In this document: positions 10,928 to 20,661 of the stretch, one piece after another | Numbering within the stretch: the first letter of the stretch is position 1 | Layout: each line of letters begins with the position of its first letter | NCBI GenBank assembly: GCA_018340805.1 | Contig: JACMZG010001911.1 | Location: 33,297,214 to 33,361,213 of the forward strand | Direction of reading: 5' to 3' | DNA: 64,000 nucleotides | Source: Microvelia longipes | Taxonomy: Eukaryota > Arthropoda > Insecta > Hemiptera > Veliidae | The notes under the pieces: model-generated | Told to the model about the DNA's origin: nothing | The model's database searches: none | What the model saw: the letters and a program-made list of their open reading frames with translations, nothing else | Translations under genes and position numbers: made by a program

Positions 10928-11122
10928 TGTTTAATGGTAAATAAAAAGGCGAAAATTAATTACGAAAAGAGAACTGTAATGGTATTAATTCACATTAAAC
11001 ATTGGGGAAAGTCCGAGAGAACACTAATAGGACAAAAACTAGATAAGAGTAGAGTTAGATCCTAAGGGAGTGGGGACGCCTGGATAGTGGGGATCACCAT
11101 CTGAAGCTTAGCGGCTTCAACA
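10928..11122 (-). repeat. 5' LTR of the BEL element
   Basis: This 195-bp repeat is identical to 3877-4072 except for one missing C. It should hold the promoter and start of transcription for the minus-strand element. It contains a direct GAAGC...GCTTC inverted word near the TGTTGAAGCC end. Confidence 0.95.
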
Positions 11123-11127
11123 GTTTC
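11123..11127. repeat. Target-site duplication, right (GTTTC)
   Basis: This is an exact copy of the GTTTC at 3872-3876. Removing the element and one copy restores a continuous ...TTTTTGTTTCTTTGTTAG site. Confidence 0.9.
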
Positions 11128-11568
11128 TTTGTTAGTGTTCGGATAGAAAACTGATATAGAGGAGTCTGAGGGCCAAGAAATCGACTTCTGAATCTATTGT
11201 GTTGTTATTAGTTCGCTCCAGTTAGCATTCGACGTTAACTTGAGCTATGAAAACATCTAATATTATGTCTTTTCAGACCAATAAAGATTATAGTGGTTTT
11301 CTAGATTGCAATAACACGATAGAGATCGATAGCTATGATATTGTTTTCTATAACATCAAATTCTTCTGTCTCTCTTTTGTCTTTAGTGTTTCGGAAGAAT
11401 GTTAGCCTCGTCGTTATCAAGTTTTTACAGACTCTAATAAAATTTATTGATGGCTTTTGAAAACCCGTCCATCCAAGAAATAAAAATTGTTATTTTTGAC
11501 ATTTTATGGTTTATGGAAATTAATTAATGGCAAAGTCAATGCTCTCTTTATTTCTTTTTTGAACCCAT

Positions 11569-11740
11569 TTGTTTTTTGCTTCCCTTACTCCTAAAAAGAT
11601 GGGGAAAGCGTTACATCAGCAAAAATGTAGAATCAGCCTTTATCATAAAATTTCGACGTTTCAGCGCCTGCAGATCGCAAAAGTCGAAAACTTGTGTCTG
11701 TACGTATGTGTTTATGGATACTCAAACTACTGACCCATGA
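11569..11740 (+). repeat. Dispersed repeat, copy 2 (partner at 3045-3190)
   Basis: See the copy at 3045-3190. This copy is a little longer and contains GGGGAAAGCGTTACATCAGC and CGACGTTTCAGCGCCTGCAG. Confidence 0.5.
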
Positions 11741-14138
11741 ACGATTAACAATAAAATTTGGCTTTAAAATCAAATTATTAAAGAGAAAGAACTGATTAAA
11801 ATTGTGGGACCAAGCGTATCAAAATGGCGTCATATCAATTTTTTTTTAAAAATTACAAAAAAATAATTTAATTGTTTCTAATTATTTTTTGAAGTTTTTA
11901 AATAGAAAGAAACGTGAACCACCTCTCTCGCTAGTGAAGGTCTCATGTTATTTGAATAGACTGTAAATTATGAGTAAACACTCGATACAGCTCATATGAC
12001 TGATCCAATTTTCGTGAAACCTGGCACAAAAATCAAGTCCTATGAGTAAAGAATCGAAACATTGTATTATTTCTGAGATCTCATACGGATCTGTGTAGTG
12101 TATCGGAATGGCGTCAAAAGTCAAAACAAATTTTTGTTTAATAAAAAGTATTTCTAATGATGTTTGATGGTTTATCGAATACAAAGAGGATTCAACCACA
12201 TCTGTGGCTAGACCAGTTCTCTGTCTAGCTGTCTAACATAACATGAATGGATGTTACTCATATAACTTTTAAACCTAAATTTAGGGAAGATTCGTTCTAT
12301 GATTGGCAGCTTGTTTTTTTATCTAAATTCATAAATTTTAGGGAATTCTTCCATTCTGCAACGCTTCTTAAATTTTTAAAGAGACTATGTACGGTGTATT
12401 AACGTAACAATTGCATCTCCCTAGAAAGGTTGTTGTCACGATAAACATTGCCTATTCCGTTTCAAAGTAAAATTAATTCCCATCTTAATGTGTTTTTGCA
12501 TTATTTTTTGTTTTTCTTTAAATGTCATTGTACTTTAACCCTTTTCTTTATTTAACAAACGATGTTTTTCCGTTTTGTTATAAATGTTGTATGTTAGAAA
12601 AAATAAATGAAAAAGGAGGATAAATAAAAAAATAAAGAGGAATGATGAGTGAAAGAGGGTTGACATAAATAAATGAGACGTCATCAACAAGGGCCCCTTG
12701 TTGACGGTCTTGTGGGTAAATATGTTTTTATAAATATTTTAACATGATGCTATTTTTTGCTTATGTTTTCATAAGGAAATAAACCTCTAACATATATTTT
12801 TACATCAACAATTTAATATTTTTAACAGCCCTCATAAGAACAATAAATAAAAAATAGAAAGAAAGAGAGCATATGTTTTGTTGTACTAGTTAGTTTAAGA
12901 AATTGTTGATATCTTATTTTGTCTAAGCTAGGTTTAAAGTAGATTATGATTTGCATTCCAATATTTCTACTAGTATTACCACTAATCATTGAACATAGGT
13001 GGTATCATAGAATATGGGATCGAACGCCGGATAATTAAAAATCGTAAACGATCTGAAAAAATGATGAAAAGGTCTATGGTGAGGCTGCTACGAGTTTTGG
13101 TCTGAATATATGCCTTGGCCTCAGATAACATATTTTTAATTGGTTCAAGTCTTTTATACGTTAGTTGAAATTTTGCAAAGACATTGAACACTTTTATATT
13201 TTTAAAAACGACTTGTTGTTGGAAAACATATTTTAGGAGAAATTGAATGTCTTGGAAAGTTTCTAGTAAAGAACTAGTTAATGTTTTTACTCAAGAGAAT
13301 ACTCTTACAAGAAGGGCCGAGAGAATGAAAAGCAATCAGAGAATGTAGCCAGTAGGTCTGCCGTAAGATTGTTCCCACGGGATTCCTACCGCCGAAATAT
13401 CCCGAGAAAAACCTTTTAGTTTTCTCAACACTTTTTAAGGTCTTTCTAAATAGAGATACTTGTATAGACAATATCCTTTTTAAAGGTAGACCTCTTGAGT
13501 TGGTCGTAAAATTGCTGGACGAGAAGTAATATTTTTCTTATTTAAGAAACATCTTTAATGCTCTCTTTAGTATGACAGTCTCTCTTTAGCGATGGTTATC
13601 TCTCTTTAATACTCAGTTTTAGCCTTTTATAATCCTTCATATGAAATGAAATGGTTGTTAAAGCTGAAGGATTTCAATTCTCACAATCTCAACATTGCAA
13701 TGTTTTTGCGAAACCACTTGGTTTCATTTAACTCTATAGCTTAAATTAAGGTAATAATCACGCACTAATAATTATATATTTTCGCCACTAACATTAAAAC
13801 TAAACGGTGAATAGCTATAGAATTTTTCATTATAATTTATAATGTGTTACGCTGTTTTACGATTTGTCAAACAGCTGTAAGAAATATGAAAGATGAAGGC
13901 CGTCAAAGTTTAAAAAGTCAACAGTCAATATTTACCACATGACGGTCAACATTAAAATGAAATATTTTTAATAGATTTATCACTTAAAGATATACAATTG
14001 TGTTACATTTTAACTCATATTTATTTTTATATCATTCAGGAATAAGGGTAATCATTAAGTTTTTTTTATGTAACTTTTAATTACCTACCAAAAACACAGC
14101 TGGGGTTTTGCGTGTAACTGACAGACAGTGTGATGCAA
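11741..14138. other. AT-rich non-coding DNA with repeat scraps
   Basis: No gene was supported. Around 11996-12060 the text CTGATCCAATTTTCGTGAAA resembles 39779-39800, which suggests an old shared repeat. A 31-bp interrupted palindrome lies at 12678-12708. The remainder shows no coding motif. Confidence 0.5.
12678..12708. repeat. Palindrome centred on AAGGGCCCCTT
   Basis: CAACAAGGG, C, CCCTTGTTG at 12685-12703 is a perfect inverted repeat with a 1-base centre. It extends imperfectly into GACGTCAT and GACGGTC on the two sides. Confidence 0.7.
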
Positions 14139-14230
14139 ACCAGTCAGAACGTCATAAAAGTAACTGAAACGGATAATTATGATGTCATAAAAGTAACTGA
14201 AACGGATAATTATGATGTCAAAAGTACCTG
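14139..14230. repeat. 33-bp tandem duplication
   Basis: The 33-bp unit CATAAAAGTAACTGAAACGG...ATGATGT is repeated twice without change, then a third, diverged part begins (CAAAAGTACCTGAAACG). Confidence 0.85.
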
Positions 14231-14496
14231 AAACGTCGGTGGACTCAATACTTGCAGTAGTAGGTGAGGAAAAGGAAAAATAAAATTACCACAATAAAAT
14301 TTAACTTTATTTATCTAATATTTTTGAGGTCAAGCGTAGCAAGACCGAAGCTTGAAGCAATACCACTTCTGACGAAGAGCGAAGTTGGTCTAATTTCATA
14401 CTTTGTCTTTAGTACATTAGTACAATACTTTGTACTAATGTTGACCGGATGAGTCTAGCGAGACCAAAGTATTGTCACCTTAAGCTTTAGGTAATT

Positions 14497-14525
14497 AGGG
14501 TTTCGAAGATAATCTTCGAAACCCT
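14497..14525. repeat. Perfect 14-bp hairpin
   Basis: AGGGTTTCGAAGAT, A, ATCTTCGAAACCCT is a perfect inverted repeat with a single-base centre. It sits at the edge of a diverged family 1-like segment, so it may be that element's terminal hairpin. Confidence 0.85.
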
Positions 14526-14529
14526 TATA

Positions 14530-14690
14530 CTTTCTGTCGAGCGTCTGTCTGTCCGATTTCTCATCTCAGGAACTACAATAGCTAGGAAGTTGAAATTTGG
14601 TATACATGTGTAACTATTTTTTATATAATTCTCAGGACGAGGGAAACAAGTCCGAAGACAAAAAAACATGATATCTTTTGGGGATTAATA
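14530..14690 (+). repeat. Diverged relative of dispersed repeat family 1
   Basis: It contains the GTCTGTCTGTCC proto-microsatellite, the GTTGAAATTTGGTAT word and CTCAGGACGAGGGAAACAAG followed by TCCGAAG, matching the order seen in family 1. The preceding 14320-14470 segment also has a GAGGTCAAGCGTAGCAAGAC word of the same style. Confidence 0.5.
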
Positions 14691-14699
14691 TCTTATTCT

Positions 14700-15205
14700 G
14701 AGGTCAAGTTTAGAAAAAAACAAGGCTTCTTTAATATATTTGCCTTTAAAAAGTTCATATTTTATTTTAGAATACTGAGAGAATACTGCTCAGAGAAAAT
14801 AATGAAAACAGTATATTACGCATTAGTCCAGTCTATCGTAGAATATGGTTTAGTAGCATGGGGTTCAGCATGTCCCAGTTTAATCAATTCAGTAGAAATA
14901 TCCCAAAAGGCTGTCATTAAAACCATACTGAAAAAACCTAAAGATTTCTCGAGTGAAAAATTATTCGAAATATTTAAGGTTTTTACAATAGATAAATTAT
15001 ACAAAAAAGTTACCCCGCTCAAATTTTTCTATGAGGCGAAAATATACGTATCTCACTCACACCTCACCAGAAAAATGACACAAAAAAACTAAGTATACCG
15101 GATAACAGTACTAATCTCTTATCTACACTCTATAATACGCTACAATTAACAGACATATCTATATTTAACAATTATAAAAAAATATCGTAAAATGGCTAAA
15201 TAAGT
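14700..15205 (+). mobile_element. Decayed CR1/L2/Jockey-like LINE, 3' end of RT
   Basis: The plus strand encodes the end of a non-LTR reverse transcriptase. A 96-codon open frame at 14802-15092 reads KTVYYALVQSIVEYGLVAWG, then ISQKAVIKTILKKPKDF and KLYKKVTPLKFFYEAKIYV. Upstream, another frame still encodes part of the thumb region ahead of SEKIMK. After 15092 a one-base shift leads to SIPDNSTNLLSTLYNTL and a tail to about 15205. This order is typical of the region after the RT catalytic site in CR1, L2 and Jockey-group LINEs. No catalytic YADD, endonuclease or poly(A) tail was seen, so the piece is 5'-truncated and inactive. Confidence 0.8.
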
Positions 15206-15651
15206 GATACTTTTATCAAGGAGTATATAGGTAGAGGAGCAATGCATGGTCAAAATACGGGGAATGAAAATGTGTAGTACACGCAAGCACCCTGAGATGG
15301 CTACAGGGTAGAAAGTTAGTGATGCCCCCTGTGCAACAGATCGCGCTACTTAAGTCCTACTCCTTTTAACCTTCTAAACTGAGATAGTGATGATCTACTT
15401 TCTCACTTTATCAGTCCCCATTACATAGCCCTACCTACCTGCTGTACCTCATAATATTAATTCTACATTAGAATACCATCATATACTATTAACATCGCCA
15501 TTGACTCCCAGAATATAGGTCCACGATACTTAGTGTGCAATACTTATTGCACAAAATCTTACTAAGTATAAATAATGGGCAATTCAATAAGTATTCCTGT
15601 TTTAACTAAGGTTTTATTATTAATTTAAATTAATAAAAATAAATAATATTA
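15206..15651. other. Non-coding DNA after the LINE piece
   Basis: This moderately GC-richer stretch (15220-15500) has no open frame of note. It may be the LINE 3' untranslated region, but no tail confirms that. Confidence 0.4.
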
Positions 15652-16270
15652 AAAAAAACTGGTTCGGGGTACCTTGAAACCTTTCCTTATCACATCGGCT
15701 TCGCTACGCTCATCCTCCATATTTCGAACTCGCATCACTCATCCTCAGAATATACAAGTCGTCAAATTTATATTGCAACACGTTTTCGGACCCACTTCAC
15801 TTGTCCTCAGATAGTAAATACATCCGTTTATTCCTAGTGGTCACCCAACCAGGTACTGACCACGCTCGATGTTGTTTAATTTTACTATCCAACAAAAATC
15901 ATTTACTTCGATGGATATACTTCGTAACTTAGTGTACTTATTTATTACGAAATGATATACACTTGCACCCAATTTCAATTCAATTGGTTTATTTTCTAAT
16001 GTTTTACAAAATATTAAAAGACGCATACAAGCCAATCGAAAGCATTGAATTAATGCTGATAATAAGATGAAACTTAGTACGCATGTTAGTCTTATCCATG
16101 GCTATTTGCGTGCCAAATCTCAATCCTTATGCAATATTTTTCCGCGCTTAATTATTTTTCTGATAGTACAACTAACCTATAAACTGATTTTTGTACATTT
16201 CAACGCTCTAGCATTATTATACTGGGAGCTACGATAATAACTCATATTATACAGCACATATCAGAAATTA
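15652..16270 (-). repeat. Dispersed repeat family 1, copy A
   Basis: It begins with CGGGGTACCTTGAAACC and continues through ATCGGCTTCGCTACGCTCAT, a TTTCGGAC...CTTGTCCTCAG word, GTCACCC, TCCAACAAAAATCATT and AGTACGCATGTTAGTCTTAT. This is the same order as the fuller copy at 56388-57250. The far end with the GT tract is lost or badly eroded. Confidence 0.8.
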
Positions 16271-16734
16271 TATACTGTAAGTATGATGGTAAATAATTAT
16301 TATTAGTAATGTTATTTAAACCTGGGAATTCTGCTTTTAATTTTATTGACTTTGCTTCTACGGTGCAACGTTTTCGGATCTGAATGAAAGTTAGTACCAA
16401 AATCAACCTCAATAATGTCCAGAATTCTATTGTTAATAAAATGTTTATGACGCCATTAACCTAAAGTAATGACTCGGCAAAATATAAAATTATCACAGAA
16501 CCTCAAAAAGTTAATCAATTGTGGTTAAAAATCAAAATAATCGGGTATATTTCTTCATGTAATAAATAGGAGTACTGAGTCTTATTACAATACTTCTTGT
16601 GTATCTATATATATCTATGATTATAGGAGAACACTTATGTTACGTAGCATCAAGAGGAGGTATTATTCCAAGGACAAGCTGTGAGTATGTGCGTAAAGAA
16701 TTCAATTCTTAACAAAAGTTCCGAAGTAACCCTA
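16271..16734. other. AT-rich non-coding DNA
   Basis: No gene or clear repeat unit was recognised here. A few family 1-like words are too short to assign. Confidence 0.4.
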
Positions 16735-17100
16735 ATCCGATTTTTAGGGAAATTTCGAAGAAAAATTGAGCTTATATGATAATGTCCCGAACCCTATATA
16801 TTATGAATGTGTGACGTCATTAACCCTCAAAATGACCCCACAAACATTTCAACAAATCAAAATCTTTTTATTATGTTTAGATTTGGCTGACCGTTTTTAC
16901 ACGCATATACTACTATGAATGGTTCATAATCATACGAAGTTTCATAATATTATCAGTATTAGTTCCGGTTTTATTGATTGACATATGTATTTAAACAAAA
17001 TATTATGTCAATAGCAGACATGTAAACCAATCAAGTTTTGTCTCTAATACATTTGAAAATTGGCTTATATCGTGGTAGTATGCCACTTATATAAACCAGT
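16735..17100 (+). repeat. Dispersed repeat family 2, copy 1
   Basis: This segment, from GATTTTTAGGGAAATTTCG through GTCCCGAACCCTATATA, GTGACGTCATTAACCCTCA and GGTAGTATGCCACTTATATA, is present in reverse complement at about 38683-39195. Shared words include ACTACTATGAATG, CGAAGTTTCAT, GGTTTTATTGATTGACATAT and GTGGTAGTATGCCAC. Confidence 0.75.
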
Positions 17101-17589
17101 AATATGACGACCTCATGTAGGACAACAACGCTATATTTGTGGATAATATCTTGTTGTGTAGTTGACTACATTAAATCCAAAAATCATATCGTTTGATTGA
17201 CTTGCCGTTAAGTTATGTTAGTACATACAGAACATTTTCGCCTAGAAGTGACGATTTTTAGTTTGTTTACGTTGTAAAAAAATAATATTATGGTTAATTT
17301 TGAACTTAAAGCCTTTGTTAATGGTTTCAATAAGACAGTACACCAATAAAAACCTTATTTTTTAGACAATTTTTTAGCTTTAAACTTTAATTAAAAGAAT
17401 TTTTATAGTTTTTATTCATACCAAAATATTAACAAAAAAATTAAAAACGGGACACTTTTTGGTCGACTATGATCGCACCTGTGATGGAAAATTAAGGTAT
17501 TTTTTGGGGGGTATCCCCAAACATGTCCAACCAGATTCCCAAAATAAAATTGTCATCATTTAAAATTCGCAAAAAAACTGACATATTTA
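17101..17589. other. AT-rich non-coding DNA
   Basis: Nothing identifiable was seen apart from the start of the degenerate minisatellite near the right edge. Confidence 0.4.
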
Positions 17590-18200
17590 TATTATTAGTA
17601 AATATAGAGGTTATAAACTAAAAATAACTTTGTATTTTAAAATTATGATGTCTTAATATGATTTGTAAATATAGACAAAATAATTTACTTTTCAACAACT
17701 TAATACGATTAGTAAATATAGAGATTGTAAAAATATAATTTACTATTCAAAATTGTGATACAACTTAATACGATCTGTAAATATAGATAGATTGTTATAA
17801 TTAGATATGTGATACAACTTAATACGATCTGTAAATATAGAGATTGTTAACCAAATACAATTTACTATTCAAAATTGTGACTACGATAACTGTAAATATA
17901 GAGATTGTTAACCAAATAAAAAATTTATATTCTTTGATTAGATCTGTAATACAGAGATTGTAACCAATACAATTTACTATTCAAAAATTTGTGATACAAC
18001 TTAATACGATCTGTAAATATAGAGATGTTAACCAAATACAATTTACTATTCAAAATTGTGATACAACTTAATACGATTTGTAAATATAGACATTATAAAC
18101 CAAGTATAATTTACTATTCAAGAATTGTGATACAATATAATTTGTAAATATAGATATTGTTAACCAAAAATAATGTGTTTATTTAGGAATTGTGTGGAAA
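17590..18200. repeat. Degenerate ~65-bp minisatellite
   Basis: The word GTAAATATAGA recurs about ten times (near 17597, 17667, 17714, 17778, 17832, 17890, 18014, 18080 and 18142, plus a broken one near 17948), spaced about 47-70 bases apart. Between these words lie variants of TTAACCAAATACAATTTACT and GTGATACAACTTAATACGAT. Length variation between units suggests old, decaying tandem duplication. Confidence 0.85.
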
Positions 18201-18544
18201 AAACCTAATGTTATTGTTATTGAGGTTGTCTACCAAAACATATTTAATATGTTATTATAATTTCACATATTTCTTTTGATGATTAATATTTATCAACCTG
18301 AAATTAACTTCTTAAAATAACGTTTTATAGTTTTGTAATAATAATATTTTAATATATCCGTTAATCATAATTGTGCTTTATTTTTGACTTTGGGGTCGTG
18401 GTGGATGTTGGACTAGAAATTTGCGTTGCCTTATTTTTTTTAAAGTAAGGGTTACTATGTTAGAAGGTACACAAACTTGAATTGTACATATTTTAGCGAA
18501 GGGACAAAACGGGTAGGAAATGTAAAAATACTCTGCCCTTTTCT
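18201..18544. other. Non-coding DNA between minisatellite and LINE
   Basis: This AT-rich stretch shows no coding or repeat structure. Confidence 0.4.
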
Positions 18545-19243
18545 ATATATCGTAGCCATGTAGGAATCAAGGAAAACGAAAAAGCTGACCAACTAGCCAA
18601 AACAGCCATACTTTACGGTGTTCCAACGGATTCATTGGTCACTGCGAAGGACCTTGAAGGAAATATCAAAGCAGCCTTACAAAGACAATGGCAGAATGAC
18701 TGGACAAACAGTACAAACGACAAATTAAAATATGTTAAACCAATACTATCCAACTGGCAGACAAGTTTCAGGAACAATAGACACGAAGAAATTATGCTGA
18801 CCCGCCTACGTATTGGGCACACTAGACTGACGCATGGATATCTCATTACAAAACAAGATAAACCTCAATGTTCAAGATGCGGCCAAATTCTCACCGTCTA
18901 TCATATTTTATGCGACTGCTACCAGTTAGAACCACTCCGTAAGCAAAATTCCCTACCAGCTAACATGCCTGAAATTCTTAAGGACGACGAACAAAACGTG
19001 CAAATACTACTGCGATACCTCCATCAAGCTGACCTAATTACAGACCTTTAAACTAAATTATTATTTACCTCTCATCTAACTATCCTTATTATTTTGTACC
19101 TTAAAAACATCTATATTTACTTAAACCTAAATATTATTATTCTATAACCAAAAATATCAAATAATTTTCTTAGACCTTATTTAATTAAACTACCATGGAG
19201 GAACATAACCCTGCAGTTGACCTCCAAAAAAAAAAAAAAAAAT
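18545..19243 (+). mobile_element. 5'-truncated LINE (I-group type with RNase H)
   Basis: About 0.7 kb of the 3' end of a non-LTR retrotransposon: the last part of RNase H, a C-terminal domain with a CCHC finger, a ~190-bp 3' UTR and an A17-like tail at about 19227-19243. Abrupt loss of everything upstream of RNase H is the usual result of incomplete target-primed reverse transcription. The presence of RNase H in a LINE points to the I/LOA/R1 group; the exact clade is not certain. Confidence 0.85.
18549..19051 (+). pseudogene. LINE ORF2 C-terminal fragment: RNase H end and CCHC domain
   Basis: The frame begins inside RNase H with RSHVGIKENEKADQLAKTA, where His, Glu and Asp are typical of the last RNase H motif. 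It then runs through a conserved LINE tail: MLTRLRIGHTRLTHGYLI and the zinc-finger-like CSRCGQILTVYHILCDC (CX2CX7HX4C). It ends at a TAA at 19049-19051. No internal stop occurs, so the piece is young or the frame was lucky. The ATG at 18635 is internal and not the true start, because homology extends upstream of it. Confidence 0.85.
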
Positions 19244-20249
19244 TGATTGTCATGCAACCATAATTTAGCCCCTGGTGTTCTCTATTTTATGGTACAACAT
19301 TCTAAAAGATACTGCTTTGTTTTGTCATGAAACGGGAATTCAAGTAATCAATCACCTCAACATGTTCTTGATGAGATTTTAATTTACATCCATTTATTTT
19401 TCTCTCTGAAATTTTGTTAATGAATGCCATCGTATAAGATGAATGAGTTATAATTAATTAAGCAATTTATTGAAAATATTCACCTATTATATTTTTTTTT
19501 GCATTTCCACACGTACCGCTATTGATTATTGGTTAAAAACAATTAGTTAAAAATAATAACAAATAATAATTTTACGTATTGTCTTCACGTAAAATTCCTG
19601 AAGCCAAGATTTATTTTGAATTATTTGTATTATGTTTTTTATGATGTTTTGAGCAGAATCTTTCAAACTTAACAGAAGCTATGTGTGAGTGATTTTTCGT
19701 TGTTTCGGGAGCACAACTTAATTCTAAAGAGTTTAATTTTTGTACAAAAACTCTACAATACTAATACAGAAGTTAACGTTCTTTTTCATGTAGAATTTCT
19801 TTCTGCTAATATACTTCTTGAAAAATATCAATGTCAAAGGTTTTGTTATTAGTATAGAATATAAATAAACTATGATAAAGTATGATGATGATGATAAAGT
19901 ATGATATAAAATTTAAATTTCTGTTCTACCTCAGGAACTTGTGTTTTACGGAGGACGAGCGAATATTATTGAAAGAGACATATTCGGGGAATAAAACAAA
20001 TAAGCGGTATAGGAATTCACTAGATTAGACAAAAATGGAAAAGTATATCTCCCGATAGATACGAAAATAAAAAAATAAATGAAGAAAAACATGGATAGCA
20101 CTGTGTCTAAGACATGCTACGCATGGTCTTTTTTTAGAATTTTTTAATAAAAATCTTTAAGTTTATTTCTATATTCATCTGGTGCATTATAGTATAGTAT
20201 TTTTTTTTTTTTGGCAAAATTTTTCTTGCGGGAAAAATGTTACCAAAAA
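19244..20249. other. AT-rich non-coding DNA
   Basis: No gene was seen. Scattered short simple repeats such as (GAT)n near 19882-19895 occur. Confidence 0.5.
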
Positions 20250-20545
20250 AGAGAGAGAAATGCATTTACGCACGAAGACAGCGGTCTGTCAACAGTGTTG
20301 GACTCAGGGTCTGCCTCATACCAACAACTAAAACTCACTCCGCGAAACCCCTTAAACCTAGCCTGGAACCGTTATTCACATTACTTCAGGCTAGGTCTTA
20401 TCTTGAGCCTTCCGGCTCCCTCCCATGTTACCCCCCTATGTCTCCTTTTGTCAGAGCTTTAATGTGGGTCTAGACGTTGCAAAGAAATCTGCAACGCCTA
20501 GAACCAACCTCAAAACCTGACCAAAAAAAAAAAAAAAAAAAAAAT
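20250..20545 (+). mobile_element. Poly(A)-tailed retrotransposon 3' fragment, unidentified
   Basis: A GC-richer 270-bp stretch, unlike its AT-rich neighbours, ends in an A-run of about 23 at 20522. It contains a hairpin-like pair TAGACGTTGCAAAGA and TCTGCAACGCCTA near 20471-20500. Two overlapping open frames cross it, but neither gives a recognisable LINE domain, so it is probably a 3' UTR. The poly(A) end suggests LINE or SINE origin. A processed transcript copy is possible. Confidence 0.55.
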
Positions 20546-20610
20546 TAAAAAAATAAAATAATAATAATAAATAAATAAATAAAAAAAAAAAAAAAATTAA
20601 AAAAATAAAT
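20522..20610. repeat. A-rich low-complexity junction
   Basis: A runs of more than 20 and 15 bases are broken by TAAA and ATA units. It marks the point where the tail of the plus-strand fragment meets the 3' end of the minus-strand R1-clade LINE. Confidence 0.85.
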
Positions 20611-20661
20611 AAATTATAACTACAGTATTGTATAGTGTTCCTGTTCCTATAAAAATATTGT

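Larger units (their letters stand above)
3877..11122 (-). mobile_element. BEL/Pao LTR retrotransposon, full length, frameshifted
   Basis: The element is 7,246 bp, read on the minus strand: 5' LTR (10928-11122), PBS, about 1 kb leader, gag, zinc knuckles, aspartic protease, reverse transcriptase, RNase H, integrase, PPT, 3' LTR (3877-4072). A Pao-type gag (DUF1759-like), protease upstream of RT, a BEL-type RT with FVDD at the active site and a BEL-type C-terminal domain after integrase place it in BEL/Pao rather than Gypsy or Copia. No envelope gene was seen. The LTRs differ by a single C/CC indel, so insertion was recent. The coding region is nevertheless interrupted by at least seven single-base shifts (near 4276-4279, 6340-6343, 6669-6672, 8130-8136, 8275-8283, 8340-8347 and 8446-8448). 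As written it could not make an intact polyprotein. Confidence 0.95.
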
